Shown here: piece after piece, positions 1 to 6,083 of the stretch
Numbering within the stretch: the stretch's first letter is position 1
How the letters are laid out: each line of letters opens with the position of its first letter
From: Zobellia barbeyronii
GTDB taxonomy: Bacteria; Bacteroidota; Bacteroidia; Flavobacteriales; Flavobacteriaceae
Direction of reading: 5' to 3'
Length of the DNA: 64,000 nucleotides
Assembly: GCF_018603515.1 (NCBI RefSeq)
Contig: NZ_JACATN010000008.1
Location: forward strand, 1 to 64,000
Notes under the pieces: generated by a model
What the model was told of the DNA's origin: nothing
What the model saw: the letters and a program-made list of their open reading frames with translations, nothing else
Database searches by the model: none
Position numbers and translations under genes: made by a program

Positions 1-52
1 AAATTTCAAAGGTAAAAAGAATAAATAATCAACCAATATAAAAATCAAAATT

Positions 53-190
53 ATGAAATTAATCAATTTAACAGTTAGCGAATTAACAATCGAGGAGAAA
101 ATGGAAATAGATGGGGGGAAATACAACATGGTTATGGGCATAATATTCTTTCCTGTTTATCAAATCGGTTATCTTTTGGGTAGTTGTTAG
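53..190 (+). CDS. Double-glycine leader peptide A, copy 1 (45 aa)
   Basis: This is a short secreted-peptide precursor. Residues 1-22 form a typical double-glycine leader: L11, E15 and I19 sit at -12, -8 and -4 from the G21-G22 cleavage site. Cleavage would leave a 23-residue hydrophobic core starting K-Y-N-M and ending G-S-C, with a GxxxG motif at G39-G43. The natural processor is the C39-ABC exporter encoded at 3305-5461. The only Ser and Cys in the core are adjacent (S44, C45), so a lanthionine ring is not possible. An unmodified bacteriocin-like peptide paired with B fits better. No family is recognised; the function is inferred from architecture and context. Confidence 0.75.
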   Translation: MKLINLTVSELTIEEKMEIDGGKYNMVMGIIFFPVYQIGYLLGSC

Positions 191-234
191 TCAAAAAATT
201 AAAATAATTATAGATAAACTTTAAAACAAACATT

Positions 235-375
235 ATGGAAACCTATAACGAAAACAAACTAAGAACAATAGATCAGCAAGATGCACGAAATATCAACGGT
301 GGCGATTTCGGAATCAGCATTTTAATTGTTGTGTGCGGATTTGCACTTATGGCAGGATATCGCGACGCCAGATAA
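235..375 (+). CDS. Double-glycine leader peptide B, copy 1 (46 aa)
   Basis: This is the second precursor of the pair, 44 bp downstream of peptide A. Its leader ends N-G-G at residue 23, with I20 at -4 and I12 at -12. The 23-residue core begins D-F-G-I-S, is strongly hydrophobic, and ends in the polar hexapeptide G-Y-R-D-A-R. Core A and core B have the same length. The core holds S28 and C34, which could in principle form one lanthionine ring if the LanB encoded at 6084-9116 acts on it. It also has an AxxxG motif (A37-G41). Export by the C39 ABC transporter is inferred. Confidence 0.75.
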   Translation: METYNENKLRTIDQQDARNINGGDFGISILIVVCGFALMAGYRDAR

Positions 376-457
376 AAGGCTATTGTCAAATTTAAAGAGA
401 GATAATAAATTTCAAAGGTAAAAGAATAAATAATCAACCAATATAAAAATCAAAATT

Positions 458-595
458 ATGAAATTAATCAATTTAACAGTTAGCGAATTAACAATCGAGG
501 AGAAAATGGAAATAGATGGGGGGAAATACAATCATGTTATGGGCATAATATTCTTTCCTGTTTATCAAATCGGTTATCTTTTGGGTAGTTGTTAG
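458..595 (+). CDS. Double-glycine leader peptide A, copy 2 (45 aa)
   Basis: This is a duplicate of the gene at 53-190. The protein is identical except at residue 26, which is His instead of Met and lies four residues after the G-G cleavage site. The leader, the GxxxG motif and the terminal G-S-C are unchanged. The 5' untranslated stretch is also copied, so it is probably expressed in the same way as copy 1. Confidence 0.75.
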   Translation: MKLINLTVSELTIEEKMEIDGGKYNHVMGIIFFPVYQIGYLLGSC

Positions 596-639
596 TCAAA
601 AAATTAAAATAATTATAGATAAACTTTAAAACAAATATT

Positions 640-783
640 ATGGAAACCTATAACGAAAACAAACTAAGAACAATAGACCAGCAAGATGCACGAAATATCA
701 ACGGTGGCGATTTCGGAATCAGCATTTTAATTGCTTTGTGCGGATTTGCTCTCATGGCAGGATATACCGATGCTCGAAGTTAA
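640..783 (+). CDS. Double-glycine leader peptide B, copy 2 (47 aa)
   Basis: This is a duplicate of the gene at 235-375. The 23-residue leader is identical in protein sequence. The core differs at V32A, V33L and R43T, and has one extra C-terminal Ser, so it ends G-Y-T-D-A-R-S. All amino-acid changes fall in the core and none in the leader. This suggests that leader recognition by the exporter is constrained while the released peptide varies. Confidence 0.75.
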   Translation: METYNENKLRTIDQQDARNINGGDFGISILIALCGFALMAGYTDARS

Positions 784-798
784 TTGAAATTTTATATT

Positions 799-891
799 AT
801 GAGTAAAAAAAATAAAAGAAACTTCGTTATGATGATTATGGCCGTAATTATTTTCTTAGGTCTATATCTAGGATACGTTGATGCTAGATGA
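799..891 (+). CDS. Leaderless mini-peptide sharing the G-Y-x-D-A-R end (30 aa)
   Basis: This ORF starts 15 bp after peptide B copy 2. It lacks a double-glycine leader. It begins with a basic segment (M-S-K-K-N-K-R-N), continues as one hydrophobic helix, and ends G-Y-V-D-A-R, the same closing motif as the two B peptides. It may be a truncated third B gene, an immunity-type membrane peptide or a leaderless product. The shared terminus makes chance unlikely, but no family is recognised. Confidence 0.55.
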   Translation: MSKKNKRNFVMMIMAVIIFLGLYLGYVDAR

Positions 892-973
892 AGTATTTGA
901 TTACAATTGCTCTAAGTTTAATAACTTTTAGAAGATGAGCATTGTATATGATATACACTTTGAAGTAATTAAA

Positions 974-1010
974 AACAGGGAATGGCGATAGTTATCTATT
1001 CCCAGTTTTA
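974..1010 (+). terminator. Probable terminator of the peptide gene cluster
   Basis: An inverted repeat, aacagggaat / attcccagtt with one internal mismatch, has a 14-nt loop and is followed by TTTT. It lies about 80 bp after the last mini-ORF and would end the peptide transcript before the insertion-sequence debris. Confidence 0.45.
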
Positions 1011-1019
1011 CTGTGGTAG

Positions 1020-1129
1020 TGTCCAATAAACTGTGTAAATATAAAATAGGCGGGTTTTAAAACCCGCCTATTTTATATTTACACAGTTTTCTTATGGAAG
1101 ATTTAAAGAAACAATTTTTGAACAGTTGA
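1020..1129 (+). mobile_element. Possible left-end remnant of an IS256-like element
   Basis: The stretch beginning TGTCCAATAAACTGTG looks like an insertion-sequence terminal repeat. After the palindrome, an ATG at 1094 opens an 11-codon ORF (M-E-D-L-K-K-Q-F-L-N-S, stop at 1127). It resembles the usual start of an IS256-family transposase but stops at once. Family assignment is from memory of similar termini and is tentative. No right end is seen. Confidence 0.3.
1028..1089. repeat. 62-bp perfect palindrome
   Basis: Bases 1028-1058 are the exact reverse complement of 1059-1089, with no spacer. The GC-rich centre (aggcgggtttt / aaaacccgcct) is a terminator-like hairpin. The AT-rich outer arms (ctgtgtaaatat / atatttacacag) look like insertion-sequence ends. 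It may insulate the exporter genes from the upstream peptide genes. Confidence 0.85.
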
Positions 1130-1142
1130 CCTCCTCCCATAT

Positions 1143-1436
1143 TTAGGTACTGGTCATAACTAGAAAATCCGGGCTATTTTCATTCTTTTCGATATACTCG
1201 TTGGGGGACATGTTCCCCAACGAGCTGTGCGGTCTAAATCCATTATAATCTTCCCTCCAAATATCGAACTTTTTCTGTGCATCTTCCAAAGAAAAGAACC
1301 AATTGGCATTCAAGCATTCGTCCCTGAACGAACCATTGAAGCTTTCGATAAATGGGTTATCGGTAGGTTTTCCAGGTCTTGAGAAGTCAAGTCCTACATT
1401 GTTTATAGTTTCATAATAAATTCTATTAATTGAATC
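1143..1436 (-). pseudogene. IS3-family transposase (OrfB), C-terminal remnant
   Basis: On the minus strand an open frame of about 98 codons reads through the classic C-terminal end of an IS3-type DDE transposase. It contains [20 protein letters not shown], where E is the third catalytic residue. This is followed by F-R-D-E-C-L-N, W-R-E-D-Y-N, R-P-H-S-S-L-G and S-P-N-E-Y, with a stop at 1143. There is no start, no OrfA and no N-terminal catalytic core, so the gene is dead. The upstream edge near 1436 is approximate. It lies between the peptide genes and the exporter cassette and may have separated them. Confidence 0.85.
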
Positions 1437-1605
1437 ATTAGTAGCTTTATTTTTTTTGTGAATGCGAAAGTACTTCAGATCACCCCATTTTTATAAATAC
1501 GGGGTGATTTCATTTGTTCGATACTGAATGAATGTCTTTAATTTACCATAATAAAAAATGAATGAAAGGAAGTACCCACTAATTAATCACTAAAAAACTA
1601 TTCTT

Positions 1606-2178
1606 ATGATTTTAATTAAAAAGAGCATTAATTTAAATAATCAACAAATCGAGTTGAATGCATATTTGGAAAAAGACTTTTCTGTAACTGTTGTTAATCA
1701 GAAACGGAAAATACTTTTTTTGAAAGAAATAGCAAAGTCTTACGTAGTAGATGAGCAAGAAAGAAAACTGATTGCTATTCCTGATGCAATGGCAAAATTA
1801 AAGCCCTTAAAAGATGAACTGGGTGAGGTCTGGCTTGATAAAATATGTAAAGATTCTTCATTATTTAGAGAACAATCATATTATATAGCCAATAATTGTA
1901 TTAATTCTTCTTTGGAATTAACAGGCGAAGTAGCAATTTGTGTTGATGATCGATTAAGGAGCACAGTAAATTATACGCAAAATTTGTCCGAGAGTAATGA
2001 ACGACTTTTTGAATTAGAGTTGGCTGAAAATGAAACACTTTCCTATTGTAAAACTATTCTTAGAATTAATGGTCAAAAAGTGATTTCTGAAATGGAGGTT
2101 ACTTCAATGGAAGATGCAATTATGCCCCAGCAATTCAGAGATTTCTTAAATTATACAGTTAGCGCCAAAGCGGCCTAA
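1606..2178 (+). CDS. Unknown 190-aa protein, first gene of the exporter cassette
   Basis: The protein is soluble, with no signal peptide, membrane segment or motif that I recognise. It is rich in Glu, Leu and Lys and contains four cysteines (C81, C98, C112, C147). It lies 28 bp upstream of the HlyD-type adaptor and on the same strand as the adaptor, exporter, acidic peptide and Cys-rich protein. A role in peptide maturation, chaperoning or immunity is therefore plausible, but this rests on context only. The start is a clear ATG. There is no obvious promoter in the 169 bp separating it from the insertion-sequence remnant. Confidence 0.7.
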   Translation: MILIKKSINLNNQQIELNAYLEKDFSVTVVNQKRKILFLKEIAKSYVVDEQERKLIAIPDAMAKLKPLKDELGEVWLDKICKDSSLFREQSYYIANNCINSSLELTGEVAICVDDRLRSTVNYTQNLSESNERLFELELAENETLSYCKTILRINGQKVISEMEVTSMEDAIMPQQFRDFLNYTVSAKAA

Positions 2179-2206
2179 GACCAAGCTTAATTAAAACAAA
2201 TAAACT

Positions 2207-3283
2207 ATGCGTATTACATATGTAAGTACCCTGGCATTTTTAGTGCTGGTTTTTATCGCTAGCTTTTTTATCAAAGTTAACGTGACCACCCAGAGCCGTT
2301 CTGTAGTACGAAGTTCCGGTGAAAATACCCAATTGGTTTCAGTAGTTAGTGGTAGAATTACTTTTATAGATCTTGAGAATAATCAAGTGGTAAAAAGAGG
2401 TGATACCTTACTATTGGTAGAAAGCGATAACCTTAATCTTCAAAATCGTTTAAAAGAAGAGCTACTCGAAAATTATTTGTCTCAGCTATCCGATTTACAA
2501 AAATTGGCTACGGGTCAGGTAACAAAATTTAGCCAATTAGAAACTGGGATTTACCAAAAACAGTTTATTAGCTTTCAAGAACAATTACGAGAACTACGAT
2601 TAAAGGTGGGCCAAGCTGAAACGGTATATCTACGGTATAAAGAACTTTTTGAAACTGGGGTGATTGCGGCAGTTGAGTTCGATAATTATAATAGTAGTTG
2701 GGTTAATGCCAAAGCTTCACTAAACAGTTTTAGAAATCAACAAATTAGCTCTTGGCAAGCAGAGAACCGAAGTCTGGAAGACCTAATAACCAATACGACT
2801 TCTGAAAAACAGCAAATCCTTGAAGAAAAAGAAAAGTATGCCATCATTGCACCTATAAATGGTACGGTGATGAATTATAGCGGTTTACGAGAACAGAGTT
2901 TCTTGTCGGCAGGGCAACAAATAACAGAAATATCTCCTGATGATAATCTTGTAATAGAATCTTATGTCTTGCCAAAAGATATTGGTTTTATAAAAGAAGA
3001 CCAAGATGTGAAGCTACAGATGGATGCCTACAACTATAACCAATGGGGTTTAGCTACAGGAAAGGTCATTCAGATTGACCGGAACATTACCATTAGCGAT
3101 CAAATGTCCTATTTCAGGGTTTTAAGTAGTATAAATCAAAGCTATCTTGAGCTAAAGAACGGTTATAAAGGAGAAATCAAAAAAGGAATGACCCTTACCG
3201 CAAGGTTTAAGCTTACTGAAAGAACCATATTTCAATTATTGTACGATGGCGTAGACGATTGGATGAACCCGAAACGAAATTAA
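2207..3283 (+). CDS. HlyD-family secretion adaptor (periplasmic membrane fusion protein)
   Basis: This is the adaptor subunit of a type I peptide-export system. It links the inner-membrane ABC exporter encoded next to it to an outer-membrane TolC-like channel. It has one N-terminal membrane segment (about residues 5-23), then a split lipoyl-like domain (about 35-75 and 215-245) around a long coiled coil (about 80-210), and a C-terminal beta-barrel region. The length of 358 aa is normal for bacteriocin-type HlyD proteins in Bacteroidota. It lies 21 bp upstream of the C39 ABC gene, which fixes its partner. No dedicated outer-membrane channel gene is nearby; the TolC encoded at 37555 belongs to an RND operon. 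Confidence 0.9.
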   Translation: MRITYVSTLAFLVLVFIASFFIKVNVTTQSRSVVRSSGENTQLVSVVSGRITFIDLENNQVVKRGDTLLLVESDNLNLQNRLKEELLENYLSQLSDLQKLATGQVTKFSQLETGIYQKQFISFQEQLRELRLKVGQAETVYLRYKELFETGVIAAVEFDNYNSSWVNAKASLNSFRNQQISSWQAENRSLEDLITNTTSEKQQILEEKEKYAIIAPINGTVMNYSGLREQSFLSAGQQITEISPDDNLVIESYVLPKDIGFIKEDQDVKLQMDAYNYNQWGLATGKVIQIDRNITISDQMSYFRVLSSINQSYLELKNGYKGEIKKGMTLTARFKLTERTIFQLLYDGVDDWMNPKRN

Positions 3284-3304
3284 TAACCCTCTAAGATCAA
3301 AAGA

Positions 3305-5461
3305 ATGAGCATAAAAGTAAAACAGCACGATATTAGAGATTGTGGGGCGGCTTGTCTGGCATCTATATCTTCATACTATAATTTAAAAATACCTATTGCC
3401 CGCATACGGCAAATGGCACATACCGATAAGAGAGGAACAAATGTCTTGGGTCTTATTAAAGGGGCAGAAACCTTAGGTTTTGATGCAAAGGGGGTAAGAG
3501 GAGCCTTAGATGCTCTGCCTAATATACCATTACCAGCAATAGCCCATATTATCGTAAACGAAAATCTACATCATTTTGTAGTTATTTATAAAGTGACCGA
3601 TAAATATGTAGAGGTAATGGATCCTGGCCGAGGTAAAATGGAGAAATATACCCTTGATGACTGGGAAAAAACATGGACAGGTGTTTTGGTACTTATGCAA
3701 CCGAACAATAATTTTGAGGCTAGAGATGAGAAAGTGAGTATGTTGTCCCGTTTTTGGACATTGGTTAATCCTCATAAATCTATTCTTTTTGAGGCGTTGT
3801 TCGGAGCTGTTATTTATACTTTATTAGGGTTATCTACGTCTATTTACATTGAAAAAATTACGGATTATGTGTTGGTGGATGGTAATACCAATCTATTAAA
3901 CCTTATGAGTATTATAATGATACTTTTATTGGTTTTCCAAATATTCATAGGGAGTGTACAGAAGATTTTTGTTCTTCGTACGGGTCAGAAAATAGATTCT
4001 CAGCTTATTCTGGGCTATTACAAGCATCTACTGAAGTTGCCGCAACGCTTTTTTGATACGATGAAGGTTGGTGAAATAACCTCAAGAATTGGCGATGCCG
4101 TTAAGATTAGGGCTTTTGTAAACGATGCTTCCATTACCCTATTTGTAAACATTTTTATTGTAATATTTTCTTTCGCATTAATGTATTCCTATTACTGGAA
4201 ATTGGCGTTGATTATCACCATGATTATTCCACTTTATTTGGGAATATACTTTTTGATGGATCACCTCAACAAGAAGATTGAGCGTAAATTAATGGAAAAT
4301 GCAGCCGATTTAGAGTCCCAGTTGGTAGAATCGCTTAATGCCGTAAAAACCATCAAGCAATTTGGAGTAGAAGATTTTGCAAACTTTAAGACGGAGACTA
4401 GGTTTACCAAGTTGTTGAAGTCTATATATTCATCTGGATTGAATTCTATTTTTAGTGGAAATTCTACTGAGTTTTTATCAAGGTTATTTACTATAGTCTT
4501 ATTATGGTCTGGGTCTTATTTTGTTATAGAACAAGAAATTACGCCAGGAGAACTTCTCTCCTTTTATGCCTTGATAGGTTATTTTACGGGGCCTTTCACT
4601 TCTATTGTAGATATGAACAAGACCATACAGAATGCTATGATTGCTTCTGATCGTCTCTTTGAAATCATGGACCTAGAAAGGGAAGCGGTGGAGAATAAAA
4701 TGGATATTACCGCAGAAGATATTGGGGATATAGCATTACGTAATATTGATTTTAGTTACGGTACACGTGTAGATGTATTTGAAGACTTTAGTATGACGTT
4801 TAAAAAAGGAAAGGTATCAGCAATTGTAGGTGAGAGTGGTTCAGGTAAAACAACCTTAATTTCTTTGCTTCAAAATCTATACCCTATTAAAGGAGGAAAG
4901 ATTACCATGGGTGACTATGATATTGCTCAAATCACCCCTAAAAGTTTACGTGACTTAGTTGCAGTGGTTCCCCAAAAAGTTGACCTTTTCTCTGGTAACG
5001 TAATCGATAATATTGCACTAGGTGACTATGAGCCGGACATCAAAAAAGTAATTAGTATAAGCCAGAAATTGGGCATAACAGAATTCATTCAAACCTTACC
5101 TAATGGTTTTGAAACGCATTTAGGTGAAAACGGGGCAATGTTATCAGGTGGCCAGAGACAACGTATTGCAATTGCCAGAGCACTTTATAAGGAGCCCGAG
5201 GTTTTGGTATTAGATGAAGCAACAGCTTCTTTGGATACTATTTCAGAACAAATGGTACAAGGAACTCTGAGAGCACTAAAAAACCAAGGAAAAACATTAA
5301 TCATTATTGCGCATAGGTTAAGCACAGTAGCTTTTGCCGATGAGATTTTTGTACTTGAGAAAGGAAAATTAATAGAGCAAGGCTCACATAATGAGTTGCT
5401 TAAAAATAAAGATGGGAAATATGCCGATCTATGGAACAAGCAAACTTTAGTAATTGAATAA
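3305..5461 (+). CDS. Peptidase-domain ABC exporter (C39 peptidase + ABC transporter)
   Basis: This bifunctional exporter cleaves double-glycine leaders and exports the released peptide with ATP. Residues 1-130 are a C39 cysteine peptidase: Q7, catalytic C13 in D-C-G-A-A-C, H90 in H-H-F-V-V-I and D106 in D-P-G-R-G. Residues about 160-440 hold the transmembrane domain. Residues about 480-715 hold the ATPase, with Walker A (G-E-S-G-S-G-K-T-T, about 509), the L-S-G-G-Q signature (about 613), Walker B ending L-D-E-A-T-A-S-L-D (about 635) and the switch His (I-I-A-H-R). The length of 718 aa is typical. Substrates are most likely the peptides at 53-783. Confidence 0.95.
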   Translation: MSIKVKQHDIRDCGAACLASISSYYNLKIPIARIRQMAHTDKRGTNVLGLIKGAETLGFDAKGVRGALDALPNIPLPAIAHIIVNENLHHFVVIYKVTDKYVEVMDPGRGKMEKYTLDDWEKTWTGVLVLMQPNNNFEARDEKVSMLSRFWTLVNPHKSILFEALFGAVIYTLLGLSTSIYIEKITDYVLVDGNTNLLNLMSIIMILLLVFQIFIGSVQKIFVLRTGQKIDSQLILGYYKHLLKLPQRFFDTMKVGEITSRIGDAVKIRAFVNDASITLFVNIFIVIFSFALMYSYYWKLALIITMIIPLYLGIYFLMDHLNKKIERKLMENAADLESQLVESLNAVKTIKQFGVEDFANFKTETRFTKLLKSIYSSGLNSIFSGNSTEFLSRLFTIVLLWSGSYFVIEQEITPGELLSFYALIGYFTGPFTSIVDMNKTIQNAMIASDRLFEIMDLEREAVENKMDITAEDIGDIALRNIDFSYGTRVDVFEDFSMTFKKGKVSAIVGESGSGKTTLISLLQNLYPIKGGKITMGDYDIAQITPKSLRDLVAVVPQKVDLFSGNVIDNIALGDYEPDIKKVISISQKLGITEFIQTLPNGFETHLGENGAMLSGGQRQRIAIARALYKEPEVLVLDEATASLDTISEQMVQGTLRALKNQGKTLIIIAHRLSTVAFADEIFVLEKGKLIEQGSHNELLKNKDGKYADLWNKQTLVIE

Positions 5462-5498
5462 TATAAAATGAGTTAAATAACCTTAAAAACCCAGAATC

Positions 5499-5618
5499 AT
5501 GAAAAATGAAACCGAATTTGACAACGCGTACTTATTGCCAGGAGAGGAAGGCAACCCAATATGGGACGATCTTCATGAATTTTTTCAAGACCACGATGAT
5601 GAATTCTTAGAGCTGTAG
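5499..5618 (+). CDS. Very acidic 39-aa peptide
   Basis: This small ORF lies between the exporter and the Cys-rich protein. Thirteen of its 39 residues are Asp or Glu and one is Lys. It has no Cys, a single Thr and no double-glycine site. Its start shares the context agaatcATGAAAAA with the next gene, which argues that both are translated. The aromatic-acidic tail (L-H-E-F-F-Q-D-H-D-D-E-F-L-E-L) could bind a partner protein. Possible roles are a small accessory protein or a precursor of an unknown modified peptide. Neither is proven. Confidence 0.55.
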   Translation: MKNETEFDNAYLLPGEEGNPIWDDLHEFFQDHDDEFLEL

Positions 5619-5657
5619 TTTAAAACCTTCTAATTGTTAATTCTAAAAAATAGAATC

Positions 5658-6038
5658 ATGAAAAAATTTGATTGTCCTAGTTCTCCTCCAATGCCAAATA
5701 GTAAATTGTTAGGGGTGTTCAACGAAGAAACCAACCGAATGGAAATTTTACCGGAACCTGTTCCAATAGACGAAGATATACGTAAGGAATTAGAGAGGTT
5801 TGGAGATAAAAAAATGAAGACCGTTAGGTTAACCAATACCTGTGCTACTAAAGCATGCGGTCAATGGAATGGTCATAAGTGCACATTAATTGGTGGTATC
5901 CTTGAAAAAATAGAGGAAAAGAAAAGAGAAAAAGGGCTGCAGGATTGCAGTATTAGGCCTACTTGCAGATGGTATGCACAAGAGAAGGAAGAAGCTTGTA
6001 AGGTATGTACTTTGGTGCAATACGATCAGGCTAGTTAA
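5658..6038 (+). CDS. Cys-rich 126-aa protein of the peptide locus
   Basis: The start at 5658 is chosen over an upstream in-frame TTG because it shares its start context with the gene at 5499. The protein has nine Cys: C6, plus eight in the C-terminal half arranged Cx4C, Cx7C, then Cx5C, Cx10C, Cx2C. The surrounding motifs are C-G-Q-W-N-G and C-R-W-Y-A-Q. This spacing suggests a metal or Fe-S site. It resembles small Cys-rich proteins found near peptide-modification genes and often loosely labelled nitrogen-fixation proteins, but that is only a recollection. It ends the exporter cassette, converging on the LanB gene. Confidence 0.75.
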   Translation: MKKFDCPSSPPMPNSKLLGVFNEETNRMEILPEPVPIDEDIRKELERFGDKKMKTVRLTNTCATKACGQWNGHKCTLIGGILEKIEEKKREKGLQDCSIRPTCRWYAQEKEEACKVCTLVQYDQAS

Positions 6039-6044
6039 TTGGGC

Positions 6045-6074
6045 TAACGCATAGATGAAAACAACTATGCGTTA
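6045..6074. terminator. Bidirectional hairpin between exporter cassette and LanB
   Basis: A perfect 10-bp stem, taacgcatag / ctatgcgtta, with a 10-nt loop lies 7 bp after one gene and 10 bp before the stop of the convergent one. It lacks a strong T-run, so it is a weak or bidirectional terminator. Confidence 0.5.
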
Positions 6075-6083
6075 ACTTAAAAC

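Larger units (their letters stand above)
1..780. repeat. Tandem duplication of a ~406-bp two-peptide cassette
   Basis: The sequence from base 1 recurs almost unchanged from base 407 and runs to about 780. Each unit carries one peptide A gene and one peptide B gene with the same spacers. Differences are few: one A dropped in the 5' leader, a two-base change in A, and a cluster of changes at the 3' end of B. The window starts in the same phase as the repeat unit, so more copies may lie upstream of base 1. That last point is inference. Confidence 0.9.

Noticed and set aside
1-780. Repeat array as a CRISPR
   Set aside because: Units of about 406 bp contain coding frames; there is no short repeat-spacer pattern here or elsewhere in the window.
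888-938. 16-codon frame overlapping the end of the last mini-peptide (ATGA overlap)
   Set aside because: Too short, no leader, no similarity to its neighbours and no second copy in the repeat unit; likely chance.
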